The position numbers and the translations under genes are program-made. From Halovenus sp. (lineage in GTDB: Archaea; Halobacteriota; Halobacteria; Halobacteriales; Haloarculaceae), in the NCBI GenBank assembly GCA_028275145.1, contig JAQCNG010000173.1:1-8217 (forward strand): a DNA stretch of 8,217 nucleotides. Direction: 5' to 3'. Of the stretch, positions 1-7,125 are shown piece after piece; positions within the stretch are counted from its first letter, which is position 1; each line of letters starts with the position of its first letter. Under the pieces are notes generated by a model. It was not told where the DNA came from, did not search any database, and saw nothing but the letters and a program-made list of their open reading frames with translations.

Positions 1-2
1 AG

Positions 3-7
3 GGAGG
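3..7 (+). promoter_or_regulatory. Shine-Dalgarno of argX
   Basis: GGAGG lies 5 bases before the ATG at 13 and matches the archaeal 16S anti-Shine-Dalgarno. It supports this start codon and suggests argX is internal to a transcript that begins upstream of the window. Confidence 0.7.
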
Positions 8-12
8 CAGGA

Positions 13-888
13 ATGAACGTCGGGATTCTCTACTCGCGGATACGCAGAGACGAGAAACTCCTGCTCGCGGAGCTCCGCGACCGGGGCCACGAGGTGCGCA
101 AAATCGATGTTCGTCGCCAGCAGTTCGGTCTCACAGACCCGCCGGCGGCGTTTGGCGAGGTGGACGTGCTGGTCGACCGCTGTCTGGCCACGAGCCGGAG
201 CGTTCACATCACCCAGTTCGCCGAGGCCTACGGCGTGCCGGTGGTCAACAGCGCCCGGACGGCGACGGTCTGTGCGAACAAGGTCCGCAACAGCCTGGCG
301 CTCTCGGCCGCCGGCGTCCCGACGCCGGCGACGGAGGTGGCGTTCACCACGGACGCCGCGCTGGAGATAGTCGAGTCGTTTGGCTACCCCTGCGTGCTGA
401 AACCGGTGGTCGGCTCGTGGGGGCGGCTGATGGCGAAGCTCGACTCGCGCTCGGCCGCCGAGGCGGTGCTCGAACACAAGGAGACGCTGGGTCACTACGA
501 GCACAAGATATTCTACATCCAGGAGTTCGTCGACAAGCCGGGCCGTGACATCCGTGTGGTCGCGGCCGACGGCGAACCCGTTGCCGCGATGACCCGCCAG
601 TCCGACCACTGGCTGACCAACGCCGCCCAGGGGGCCGACACAGCCCGGTTCCCGGTCGACGACGATGTTCGTGATATCGTCGCGCGTGCGAGCGAGGCGG
701 TCGGCGGCGGGTTGCTCGGCGTGGACCTGATGGAGGTGGGCGGCGCGGGGAGCAACGAGTACACCGTCCACGAGGTCAACCACAACGTCGAATTCAAGGC
801 GCTGAACGACGTGGCCGAGGTGGACGTTCCCGGCCGTGTCGTGGACTGGCTGGAGCTACGGTTCGGCGACCAGGGGGTGAGCGCGTGA
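13..888 (+). CDS. argX: ArgX/LysX family LysW-glutamate ligase (ATP-grasp)
   Basis: Probable ATP-dependent ligase that joins the amino group of glutamate to the C-terminal glutamate of the carrier protein LysW/ArgW. This is the first committed step of carrier-protein arginine synthesis in the cytoplasm. The 291-residue length is normal for the LysX/RimK-like ATP-grasp family. The N-terminus begins VGILYSRIRRDEK, typical of LysX/ArgX. ATP-grasp elements visible are the nucleotide-binding stretch VLKPVVGSWGR (residues 128-138), the QEFV hinge region followed by DIRVV, GVDLMEV, and EVNHNVEFK (254-262), which carries the metal/substrate-binding Glu and Asn. The ATG at 13 has a GGAGG Shine-Dalgarno 5 bases upstream. 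The stop overlaps the argC start by 4 bases, indicating translational coupling. Glutamate (arginine) rather than aminoadipate (lysine) specificity is inferred from the argCBD neighbours and from haloarchaeal biology; it is not proven by the sequence. The argW carrier gene is not within the window. Confidence 0.92.
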   Translation: MNVGILYSRIRRDEKLLLAELRDRGHEVRKIDVRRQQFGLTDPPAAFGEVDVLVDRCLATSRSVHITQFAEAYGVPVVNSARTATVCANKVRNSLALSAAGVPTPATEVAFTTDAALEIVESFGYPCVLKPVVGSWGRLMAKLDSRSAAEAVLEHKETLGHYEHKIFYIQEFVDKPGRDIRVVAADGEPVAAMTRQSDHWLTNAAQGADTARFPVDDDVRDIVARASEAVGGGLLGVDLMEVGGAGSNEYTVHEVNHNVEFKALNDVAEVDVPGRVVDWLELRFGDQGVSA

Positions 889-1922
889 GCTACACCGCGA
901 GTGTCGTCGGCGGAAGCGGGTTCACGGGTGGTGAACTGCTGCGCCTGCTGGCGGGCCACCCCGAGTTCGAACTCGAGCAGGCGACCAGTCGCTCGAAGAC
1001 GCGAAAGACAGTCGGGCACGTCCACCCGAACCTCCGGGGCCTGGACCTGCGATTCTCGAGTCCCGAGGACCTGGCGGACGTGGACGTGCTGTTCTCGGCG
1101 GCCCCCCACGGCGTGGCGATGGGGGAGATCGACCGCTACCGCGAGGCCGCGGAGACGGTGGTCGACCTCTCGGCCGACTTCCGCCTCTCCGAGGAAACCC
1201 AGTACGAGACGTGGTACGACGGCCACACGCGGCCGGAACTGCTCGCGGAGTCGGTGTACGCGCTGCCGGAACTCGGCCGCGAGCGGTTGGCCGGCGCGGA
1301 CCTGGTCGCCGCGGGTGGATGCAACGCCACCGCGACCATCCTCGGACTGCTCCCGTTGTTCGAGGCCGACCTGCTCTCGGGCGACGAGCGGGTCGTCGTC
1401 GACGTGAAGGTCGGTTCCAGCGAGGGTGGTGCGGGCGGTGCCGACGCCGCCTCGCACCCGGAGCGCTCGGGGGTGGTCCGGCCGTACGCGCCGACGGGTC
1501 ACCGCCACGAGGCCGAGATAGCGGAGTTTCTGGGTCTCGACGTCGCGTTCACCGCCCATGCGGTGGACATGACACGCGGGGCGGCGGCGACCTGTCATGT
1601 TTTTCCCGACGGGCCGGTCTCGACGTCGGCGCTCTGGGGGGCCTACCGTGACACCTACGCCGAGGAGCCGTTCGTCGAAACCGTCGCCGGCGGTGGCGGG
1701 GTCTACCGGTACCCCGAGCCAAAGGCCGTCGCGGGCACCAACCGCGCCGAGGTGGGCTTCGAACTCGACCCCGGCAGCGAGCGGGTCGTGGCGCTTGCGG
1801 CAATCGACAACATGATGAAAGGCTCCGCCGGGCAGGCGGTCCACGCAGCGAACATCGCACTCGGCATCGAGGAGACAACCGGACTCGACTTCGCGGGACT
1901 GCACCCCGTGGGGGCACCATGA
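885..1922 (+). CDS. argC: N-acetyl/LysW-glutamyl-phosphate reductase ArgC
   Basis: NADPH-dependent reductase that converts the acyl phosphate made by ArgB to the semialdehyde, acting here on LysW-bound glutamyl phosphate. The 345 residues match the ArgC/LysY family length. An N-terminal Rossmann nucleotide-binding motif (G9-x-x-G12-x-x-G15 within VVGGSGFTGGEL) is followed by the catalytic cysteine C146 in GGCNAT. The dimerisation/catalytic domain has HRHEAEI (206-212) and the C-terminal IDNMMKGSAGQAVHAANI motif typical of the family. The start is a GTG at 885 within a GTGA overlap with the argX stop. GGGGGTGA at 873-880 is a near match to the Shine-Dalgarno GGAGGTGA and supports this GTG. The stop overlaps the argB ATG (ATGA). 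Use of LysW rather than acetyl as the protecting group is inferred from the adjacent argX. Confidence 0.95.
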   Translation: MSYTASVVGGSGFTGGELLRLLAGHPEFELEQATSRSKTRKTVGHVHPNLRGLDLRFSSPEDLADVDVLFSAAPHGVAMGEIDRYREAAETVVDLSADFRLSEETQYETWYDGHTRPELLAESVYALPELGRERLAGADLVAAGGCNATATILGLLPLFEADLLSGDERVVVDVKVGSSEGGAGGADAASHPERSGVVRPYAPTGHRHEAEIAEFLGLDVAFTAHAVDMTRGAAATCHVFPDGPVSTSALWGAYRDTYAEEPFVETVAGGGGVYRYPEPKAVAGTNRAEVGFELDPGSERVVALAAIDNMMKGSAGQAVHAANIALGIEETTGLDFAGLHPVGAP

Positions 1923-2863
1923 GCGACGACGCGACGCCGCGGGTCGTGGTCAAGGTGGGGGGCGCGCGAGCGGTCGACCCCGCCGGTGCGCTCGGCGACG
2001 TTGCGACGCTCGTGACCGGCGGGGCCGACGACGTGGACGAGCGGGAGGTTGTCCTGACACACGGCGGTTCCACCGCGGTGGACGAGACACTGGAGCGACT
2101 CGGCATCGAACCGGAGTACGTCGAGACCCCCTCTGGGGTGGTCGGCCGGTTCACCGACAGCGAGACGATGAAGGTGTTCGAGATGGTGTTACCCGGTCTG
2201 CTGAACACGGACCTGGTCGCGGGCCTCCGGAGCCAGGGGGTCGACGCCGTCGGGTTGTCCGGCGTCGACGGGGGACTGCTCTCCGGTCCGCGCCAGTCCG
2301 CCGTCCGGGTGCTCGAGGACGGCAAGCGCAAGATACGCCGGGGCGACCACTCCGGCAGTCTCCAGGCGGTAAACGGTGACCTGCTCGCGACGCTGCTCGC
2401 GGACGGCTACACGCCGGTCGTGAGTCCGCCGATGGCCGGCACCGACGAGCAGGACGGGACGGAGGAGGTCACACCGGTCAACACCGACGCCGACCGGGCG
2501 GCGGCGGCAATCGCGGGCGAACTCGGCGCGACGCTGGTCGTCCTGACCGACGTGCCGGGGGTTCTCGCGGACCCGGACGACGAGACGACGCTTCTCGGGC
2601 GTGTCGAGACACCCGCCGACTGGGCGCACCTGGAGACTGCCGCCGAGGGGTTCATGCGCCGGAAGGTGATGGCAATCGAGGAGGCCCTCGAGGCGGGCGC
2701 GGCCCGGGCAATTGTGGCGGATGCGAACGCCGCGGCGCCGGTTCTCGGCGCGCTCGACGGCGGCGGCACCCACGTCCTCCCGGGTGCGCTCGGCGAGCGC
2801 GAGGCGGACAGAATCGACGCGAGCGATACGGACAAGAGCAACGAGCACGGAGGAGGGGTATGA
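1919..2863 (+). CDS. argB: ArgB/LysZ amino-acid kinase (LysW-glutamate kinase)
   Basis: Amino-acid kinase that phosphorylates the side-chain carboxylate of carrier-bound glutamate. The family signature is present: VVVKVGG with K12 near the N-terminus for phosphate binding, a THGGS glycine-rich loop (residues 47-51), an AVGLSGVDGGL motif, VVLTDVPGVL in the nucleotide-binding half, and GFMRRKVMAIEEALEAG, a family motif with a conserved Lys. The T-H-G-G-S loop resembles archaeal LysZ more than classical acetylglutamate kinases. The ATG is in an ATGA overlap with the argC stop, with only a weak GTGGGGG upstream, so initiation probably depends on coupling. The family core ends near THVLPG; about 25 further residues form a polar, charged, Gly-ending tail (LGEREADRID onward) with no recognisable domain. 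The gene overlaps argD by 4 bases. Confidence 0.94.
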   Translation: MSDDATPRVVVKVGGARAVDPAGALGDVATLVTGGADDVDEREVVLTHGGSTAVDETLERLGIEPEYVETPSGVVGRFTDSETMKVFEMVLPGLLNTDLVAGLRSQGVDAVGLSGVDGGLLSGPRQSAVRVLEDGKRKIRRGDHSGSLQAVNGDLLATLLADGYTPVVSPPMAGTDEQDGTEEVTPVNTDADRAAAAIAGELGATLVVLTDVPGVLADPDDETTLLGRVETPADWAHLETAAEGFMRRKVMAIEEALEAGAARAIVADANAAAPVLGALDGGGTHVLPGALGEREADRIDASDTDKSNEHGGGV

Positions 2864-3987
2864 GCGGGTTCGTGTTTTCGGAGAAACCGATCGAGATGGT
2901 GGAGGGTGAGGGAGCGTATCTGTACGACGACAGCGGGCGGGAGTACCTCGACATGGGTGCGAGTTACGCCTGCGTGCCGCTGGGGCACGGTCACGAGGCA
3001 GTCCAGTCGGCGGTCACCGACCAACTCGGCCGGTTGACCTACGTGCAGGCGTCGTACCCCGTCGAGATACGGACGGAACTGTACGAGCGCCTCGCGGCCG
3101 TCGCGCCGGGTGACATCGGCAACGTCTGGCTGTGTAACTCGGGGACGGAGGCGAACGAGGCGGCGCTGAAGTTCGCCCGGTCTGCGACGGGCAACTCGAA
3201 GATAATCGCGACAGAACTGGCGTTTCACGGGCGCACCATGGGGTCGCTCGCCACGACGTACAAGGAGAAGTACAAGAAACCCTACGAACCGCTGATGGGT
3301 GACGTCGAGTTCGTCGACTACGACGACCCGGCGGCGCTCGCGGGGGCGGTCGACGAGGAGACGGCGGCGGTCATCGTCGAACCAATCCAGGGCGAGGGGG
3401 GTATCAACCCGGCGTCGACGGCGTTTCTCCAGCGGGCCCGCGAGGCAACCGCCGAGGCCGGGGCCGCGCTGGTGTTCGACGAGGTCCAGACCGGGATGGG
3501 CCGGACCGGGGCGATGTGGGCCTGCGAGCGGGCAGGTGTGGTGCCGGATATGCTGACGAGCGCGAAGGGTCTGGGCAACGGGTTCCCGGTCGGTGCGACG
3601 CTGTGCCGGGACTGGATTGCGGAGGACTACGGCTCTCACGCCTCGACGTTCAGCGGTGGTCCGGTCATCTCCGCCGCCGCCGAGGCGACTGTCTCGACGC
3701 TGGTCGACGCCGAGGTTCCGGCCCACGCCGACGAGGTCGGCATCTACCTGCGGGAGCAACTCGCGGAGCGACTGGGTGACTCGATCCGCGAGATCCGCGG
3801 CAGAGGGCTGATGGTCGGTATCGAGGTGCGGCGTGGCTCGAACCGGGTCCTGCGTGATCTGGCGCTGGAACACGGCGTGCTGGCGCTGCCCGCCGGGCGG
3901 ACTGTCGTGCGACTGCTGCCGCCGCTGACCATCGACCGCGACCAGGCCGACGAGGTGGTCGACGCGCTCGAGGCAGTCGTCGGTTGA
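2860..3987 (+). CDS. argD: ArgD/LysJ PLP aminotransferase (LysW-ornithine forming)
   Basis: Class-III pyridoxal-phosphate aminotransferase that transfers the amino group of glutamate to the carrier-bound semialdehyde, giving LysW-ornithine. The catalytic lysine is K236 in SAKGLGNGFPVGA. The cofactor-ring aspartate is D207 in VFDEVQTGMGRTG. The phosphate-binding Gly-Thr is in CNSGTEANEAALKFAR (from residue 92). FHGRTMGSLATT and EPIQGEGGI are the expected motifs between. At 375 residues it is full length. The ATG at 2860 shares ATGA with the argB stop and follows a strong GGAGGAGGGG (2849-2858), so it is both coupled and well supplied with a ribosome site. It is the last arginine gene here: argE and argF, which follow in many haloarchaeal clusters, are replaced by an RNA-metabolism gene. 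Confidence 0.95.
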   Translation: MSGFVFSEKPIEMVEGEGAYLYDDSGREYLDMGASYACVPLGHGHEAVQSAVTDQLGRLTYVQASYPVEIRTELYERLAAVAPGDIGNVWLCNSGTEANEAALKFARSATGNSKIIATELAFHGRTMGSLATTYKEKYKKPYEPLMGDVEFVDYDDPAALAGAVDEETAAVIVEPIQGEGGINPASTAFLQRAREATAEAGAALVFDEVQTGMGRTGAMWACERAGVVPDMLTSAKGLGNGFPVGATLCRDWIAEDYGSHASTFSGGPVISAAAEATVSTLVDAEVPAHADEVGIYLREQLAERLGDSIREIRGRGLMVGIEVRRGSNRVLRDLALEHGVLALPAGRTVVRLLPPLTIDRDQADEVVDALEAVVG

Positions 3988-4001
3988 GCGGCGGGAGAAC
4001 G

Positions 4002-4012
4002 GGACCGTTTTG
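4002..4012 (+). promoter_or_regulatory. Candidate leaderless promoter (BRE/TATA-like) of the FAU-1 gene
   Basis: The 49-base gap after argD contains GGACCG followed by TTTT (4008-4011), the only T-rich patch there. It lies about 26 bases before the ATG at 4037, the distance expected between an archaeal TATA box and a transcription start at the start codon itself. No Shine-Dalgarno precedes that ATG, which fits a leaderless mRNA. The same bases form a short hairpin, GACCG-TTTTGC-CGGTC, so this could instead belong to the end of the arginine transcript. Confidence 0.4.
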
Positions 4013-4036
4013 CCGGTCGCGGCCACACTCACGTGC

Positions 4037-5425
4037 ATGACTCGGGTTCGCGTCAGGGGTATCTACGCGACGGCGCTGACGGCCACGTTCGAGAGAGTCG
4101 TGCAGGCGTCGCAGGTGATTCGAGAGCGGTTCGAGGAGACGTTTCCGGCGGACCCGCCGGCGGCGTCGGTAAAGACGACAGCAGACCGGCAGGGTGTGGG
4201 GGTCCACGGGGAGCAATCCGCGGTCGATACGGTCGGCGACGAGCTGGGCGACCTCTCCCGGGACACGTTCGCCTGGCCGGCAGACCTCCCGCGGGGTGGC
4301 GTGTACGCGGGCGAGGTGAGCGAGACACTCGGCAGCGGCGCGCTGGTCGACTGCGGTGAGGGGACGGGCTTTCTGCCCTACTCGAAGACGGCCGGACACG
4401 TCGACGAGGGTGATCGCCTGCGCGTGCAGGTCCGGGAGCCACGGCCCTGCTGGGCCGACAGTCGGCCGGTTCTCGACACCACCGTGCGGATGCAGGGGTC
4501 GCTCGCGGACCTCGTCAGGGGGAAACGCGGCGGGCGAGGGGGTCCCGAACTCGCGGAGATTCTGCCGGTCGACCCGCCCGATGGGTGGGGTGTCGACTGG
4601 GCACCCGCGGCCGACGACGCCGGACTCGACGCGCTCGGGGAGACACTCGAATCGCTCGGCGAGCGGGCCGGGTCACTCGACGCGGCGTTCGACGACGCGC
4701 CCGCACCGGGCGACGCCGCACCCCACACCTACTGGGCGGGCGAGGCGACACGCTGGGTCTGGTTCGGCCGCGAGGCCCGGTTCGCGCTCGACGAGCGCCG
4801 CCGGGCGGTGGTGCCGACGATGCCCGGCCACCACCGGACGAAAGCCGCAACCGGCGCGGCGAGCACTGCCGTCGACTTCGTCGAGGCTGTCTGTGGGGAC
4901 CTGTCCGGCGGTGAGAGCGACAGTGACGACGCGTTCCCGTTCGCTGCGGTGGTCGGCCAGTTCGGGCCGGAGCAGGGCGATTCGGTGGGTATCGGCCACG
5001 GCAAGCCCGACGGTCGGCGCATCGACCTCGGCCCGGCGGCGGTGACCGACATCGACGGGGAGACGGTGACTGTCGAGCGGAAAATCTCCGGCGGCGGAAC
5101 CTACGACGCGCTCGGCGTCCCCAAACAGGACGGCGACGTCGCGACGACGAAACTCCGCGAGGGCCGGTGGTGGTACCCGACGGTCTACCGTGGCGAGGAC
5201 GGCGAGCGCCGGGGCACCTACGTCAACGTCTGCACGCCCGTCGAGGTGTTCCCCGACGAGGTGCGCTACGTCGACCTGCACGTCGACGTGGTCAGGCGGC
5301 CGGACGGAACCGTCGAGCGTGTCGATGACGACGAACTCGACGCGGCCGTCAAGGCCGGACTCGTCGCGGAACCGCTGGCAAAAAAGGCCCGGAGCGTGGC
5401 CGCCGCCGTCGAGCGTGCGCTGTGA
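4037..5425 (+). CDS. FAU-1 family DUF402 RNA-binding protein, probable ribonuclease
   Basis: Probable FAU-1 family protein of 462 residues. Characterised archaeal members bind AU-rich RNA loops and are assigned a role in rRNA precursor maturation or turnover; that function is transferred from the family. The N-terminus (MTRVRVRGIYATALT) is typical of haloarchaeal members. An S1-like RNA-binding segment begins at GGVYAGEV (residue 87), with GFLPYSK and RLRVQV following, to about residue 150. The middle region holds HTYWAGEATRWVWFG and PGHHRTKA. A C-terminal DUF402 domain spans roughly residues 355-440 (YDALGVPKQDGD, WWYPTVY, GTYVNVCTPVEVFP from 393, RYVDLHVDVV). I chose ATG 4037 over an in-frame TTG at 4010 because similarity starts at MTRVR and the upstream bases look like promoter. 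The gap from argD is 49 bases, so it is probably a separate unit placed directly before tRNA-Ser and the ribosomal-protein operon. Confidence 0.85.
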   Translation: MTRVRVRGIYATALTATFERVVQASQVIRERFEETFPADPPAASVKTTADRQGVGVHGEQSAVDTVGDELGDLSRDTFAWPADLPRGGVYAGEVSETLGSGALVDCGEGTGFLPYSKTAGHVDEGDRLRVQVREPRPCWADSRPVLDTTVRMQGSLADLVRGKRGGRGGPELAEILPVDPPDGWGVDWAPAADDAGLDALGETLESLGERAGSLDAAFDDAPAPGDAAPHTYWAGEATRWVWFGREARFALDERRRAVVPTMPGHHRTKAATGAASTAVDFVEAVCGDLSGGESDSDDAFPFAAVVGQFGPEQGDSVGIGHGKPDGRRIDLGPAAVTDIDGETVTVERKISGGGTYDALGVPKQDGDVATTKLREGRWWYPTVYRGEDGERRGTYVNVCTPVEVFPDEVRYVDLHVDVVRRPDGTVERVDDDELDAAVKAGLVAEPLAKKARSVAAAVERAL

Positions 5426-5431
5426 CGGCAG

Positions 5432-5457
5432 GGCCGCTGTCGAACGCCGAGGCGGCC
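5432..5457 (+). other. Hairpin just after the FAU-1 stop
   Basis: GGCCGC (5432-5437) and GCGGCC (5452-5457) are perfect complements around a 14-base loop, starting 6 bases after the stop codon. It could protect or define the 3' end of the mRNA. There is no T-tract after it, so it is not a typical archaeal terminator, and in this GC-rich sequence it may be chance. Confidence 0.3.
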
Positions 5458-5483
5458 ACGACACTGGGCGACACACCTGCTCT

Positions 5484-5502
5484 GGACCGTTGTGTTTAAA
5501 TA
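5484..5502 (+). promoter_or_regulatory. Archaeal promoter (BRE + TATA) of the tRNA-Ser/rps13 operon
   Basis: TTTAAATA at 5495-5502 is the best TATA box in the window, an A/T island in GC-rich sequence, preceded by GGACCG (5484-5489) in the BRE region. The expected transcription start is about 25 bases downstream, near 5525, which leaves a leader of about 60 bases before tRNA-Ser. It probably drives tRNA-Ser and the rps13-rps4-rps11-rpoD genes together. Confidence 0.75.
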
Positions 5503-5530
5503 CATACGTCGGGGATGTACGAGTAGAATC

Positions 5531-5580
5531 GTGCAGGGGCAGATAGCCCCGAGTCCGGCGGTGGGCGCGAGTATTAGCAC
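5531..5580 (+). other. Structured leader before tRNA-Ser
   Basis: GGGGC-AGATA-GCCCC (5536-5550) is a perfect 5-bp hairpin with a 5-base loop, lying between the predicted transcription start and the tRNA. Flanking GTGC (5531-5534) and GCAC (5577-5580) are also complementary and could close an outer domain. No T-tract follows, so it is not a terminator. It may guide 5' trimming of the precursor or regulate the operon; function unknown. Confidence 0.4.
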
Positions 5581-5586
5581 ACACGT

Positions 5587-5669
5587 GTCGTGGTAGCCAA
5601 GCGGCCCAAGGCGCATGGTTGCTAACCATGTGGCGTACTGCCTCCGGGGTTCGAATCCCCGCCACGACG
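5587..5669 (+). tRNA. tRNA-Ser (anticodon GCT)
   Basis: Class II tRNA of 83 bases reading Ser codons AGC/AGU. The acceptor stem GTCGTGG (5587-5593) pairs perfectly with CCACGAC (5662-5668), with discriminator G5669 as usual for tRNA-Ser. The D stem is GCC/GGC. The anticodon stem CATGG/CCATG (5614-5618, 5626-5630) closes the loop TTGCTAA with anticodon GCT at 5621-5623. A long variable arm GGC-GTACT-GCC follows, then the T stem CGGGG/CCCCG with loop TTCGAAT (5650-5656). The 3' CCA is not encoded and there is no intron. It lies 17 bases before rps13, so tRNase Z cleavage would generate the 5' end of the ribosomal-protein mRNA. Confidence 0.97.
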
Positions 5670-5686
5670 TGTACAATCAACCACAC

Positions 5687-6196
5687 ATGAGTGCAGAAAA
5701 CCCAGAGGCGGACGAGGATGTGGACGACGACATCCGCTATTTCGTCCGTATCGGCCAGACCGACCTCGACGGAACGAAGTCCGTCGAGCGGTCGCTGACA
5801 GACCTGAACGGAATCGGGCGGCGAACAGCCCGCATCATCGCCGAGCGGGCAGACATCGACCGGACCGCGACCTTCGGTGCGCTCGAGGACGACGAGATCG
5901 AGCGCATCGTCACCCTCGTCGAGGAGTTCGGCGGAGACGCCCCGGAGTGGATGACGAACCACCGGAACGACTTCTTCGACGGCGAGACCACCCACAAGAT
6001 CGGCAACGACCTCGAGATAACGCGCCGACAGGACATCAACCGGATGAAGATGATCGACTCCTACAGAGGTGTCCGGCACAAGCGCGGCCAGAAGGTCCGC
6101 GGCCAGCGGACCCAGTCGACGGGCCGCTCCGAGGGAACAATCGGCGTGAACGTCGAGGCGATAAAGGAAGAACAGGCAGAGGAGGCTGAGGAGTAA
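5687..6196 (+). CDS. rps13: 30S ribosomal protein uS13
   Basis: Small-subunit head protein uS13, which contacts 16S rRNA and forms intersubunit bridges. Its 169 residues fit archaeal uS13. The acidic haloarchaeal N-terminus is followed by VRIGQTDLDG, a helix-hairpin-helix segment LNGIGRRTARII (from residue 40), and the diagnostic basic RNA-binding motif YRGVRHKRGQKVRGQRT (126-142). It ends in an acidic tail EEQAEEAEE. The frame stays open back into the tRNA gene, but the ATG at 5687 is the correct start because the upstream codons are tRNA sequence. No Shine-Dalgarno precedes it: the 17 bases between the tRNA end and ATG end in CACAC. After tRNA removal the message would therefore have a very short leader. 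It is the first protein gene of the rps13-rps4-rps11-rpoD group and overlaps rps4 by one base (TAATG). Confidence 0.97.
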   Translation: MSAENPEADEDVDDDIRYFVRIGQTDLDGTKSVERSLTDLNGIGRRTARIIAERADIDRTATFGALEDDEIERIVTLVEEFGGDAPEWMTNHRNDFFDGETTHKIGNDLEITRRQDINRMKMIDSYRGVRHKRGQKVRGQRTQSTGRSEGTIGVNVEAIKEEQAEEAEE

Positions 6197-6717
6197 TGGC
6201 ACTCGGCACAAACACCACGTTTTACGAGACGCCGAATCACCCCTACCAGGGTGAGCGCATCGCAGAGGAGGCCGGCCTCGTGAGCACGTACGGCCTGAAA
6301 AACAAGGAGGAGCTCTGGCGCTCGGAGTCGGAACTGCGCCAGTACCGGCGGGCGGCCCGTGACCTCATCGGGAGCGCCGGCGGTGACGTTGGTGCCGCGG
6401 AGCGCGAGGGCCGCGAGTTCGTCGCGAAACTCCGGCGTATCGGCGTGCTCGCCGACGAGGAGTCGCTTGACGACGTGCTGGCGCTGGACGTGACCGATAT
6501 CCTCGAACGACGCCTCCAGACGCTGGTCTACCGGAACGGCTACGCGAACACGGCAGACCAGGCCCGCCAGTTCATCACGCACGGGCACATCACCGTCGAG
6601 GGGCGCCAGGTTCGGGTCCCCTCGTACACGGTGCGTGTCACCGAGGAGTCGACAATCAACTTCGACAGTTCGTCGCCGCTGACCGACGAACTCCACCCCG
6701 AACGGGCCGACCAGTAA
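6196..6717 (+). CDS. rps4: 30S ribosomal protein uS4
   Basis: Primary 16S rRNA-binding protein uS4 of the small-subunit body. It has 173 residues, normal for archaea. The N-terminal [17 protein letters not shown] and [11 protein letters not shown] are characteristic of archaeal uS4. A C-terminal S4 RNA-binding domain (about residues 105-152) contains [28 protein letters not shown] in sequence order, then VPSYTV. No cysteines are present, so there is no zinc site of the bacterial type. The ATG at 6196 shares a base with the rps13 stop and lies 10 bases after GGAGG (6181-6185), with GAGGAG nearer still. The stop is followed by a 19-base gap before rps11. Confidence 0.97.
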   Translation: MALGTNTTFYETPNHPYQGERIAEEAGLVSTYGLKNKEELWRSESELRQYRRAARDLIGSAGGDVGAAEREGREFVAKLRRIGVLADEESLDDVLALDVTDILERRLQTLVYRNGYANTADQARQFITHGHITVEGRQVRVPSYTVRVTEESTINFDSSSPLTDELHPERADQ

Positions 6718-6736
6718 CCAACACCGAGACTCACAC

Positions 6737-7123
6737 ATGGCAGACGACAACGACAAGTGGGGAATCGCCCACGTGCATGCATCGTTCAACAACACAATCA
6801 TCACAATCACCGACCAGACCGGTGCCGAGACGCTGGCGAAGTCAAGCGGCGGGACCGTGGTCAAGCAGAACCGGGACGAGGCCTCGCCGTACGCGGCGAT
6901 GCAGATGGCCGAGGAGGCCGCCGAGGAGGTGCTCGCCCAGGGTGTCGACGGCGTCCACGTCCGTGTCCGTGGCCCCGGTGGCAACCAACAGGGCAACCCC
7001 GGACCGGGCGCACAGGCGACGATTCGGGCGCTCGCGCGCGCCGGTCTGGAGATTGGCCGCATCGAGGACGTCACACCGACCCCCCACGACGGCACCCGCG
7101 CACCAAAGAACGCGGGTTTCTGA
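6737..7123 (+). CDS. rps11: 30S ribosomal protein uS11
   Basis: Small-subunit platform protein uS11, which binds 16S rRNA near the mRNA exit. It has 128 residues. Motifs are [19 protein letters not shown] at the start, the conserved [20 protein letters not shown] core, [20 protein letters not shown], and the C-terminal [17 protein letters not shown], all strong uS11 hallmarks. The ATG at 6737 has no Shine-Dalgarno; it follows CACAC, the same bases that precede the rps13 ATG. It is placed between rps4 and rpoD, the conserved archaeal order, with only two bases before the rpoD ATG. Confidence 0.97.
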   Translation: MADDNDKWGIAHVHASFNNTIITITDQTGAETLAKSSGGTVVKQNRDEASPYAAMQMAEEAAEEVLAQGVDGVHVRVRGPGGNQQGNPGPGAQATIRALARAGLEIGRIEDVTPTPHDGTRAPKNAGF

Positions 7124-7125
7124 CG

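Noticed and set aside
1..16. Possible 3' end of argW/lysW overlapping the argX start
   Set aside because: A frame ends ...Arg-Gln-Glu-stop at 14-16, giving the required terminal Glu, but the usual LysW ending Trp-Gly-Glu is absent and too little sequence is visible.
4010..4036. TTG start nine codons upstream for the FAU-1 gene
   Set aside because: The bases look like promoter sequence, TTG is a poor start, and the conserved N-terminus begins MTRVRVRGIYATALT at 4037.
2407..4038. 543-codon open frame on the minus strand opposite argB and argD
   Set aside because: It is antisense to two genes with intact catalytic motifs, is Arg/Pro/Val-rich with no recognisable domain, and such long mirror frames are expected in GC-rich haloarchaeal DNA. 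The long frames at 513-1904 and 4673-6211 on the minus strand are rejected for the same reason.
5432..5457. Classical terminator after the FAU-1 gene
   Set aside because: The stem is present but no run of T follows, and archaeal termination usually needs a T-tract. Kept only as a hairpin.
5581..5588. Palindrome ACACGTGT overlapping the first bases of tRNA-Ser
   Set aside because: An 8-base palindrome is not rare in this composition and two of its bases are fixed by the tRNA acceptor stem.
5615..5686. Upstream extension of rps13 to an ATG at 5615
   Set aside because: That ATG and the next codons lie inside the tRNA-Ser anticodon arm. uS13 similarity begins after the ATG at 5687.
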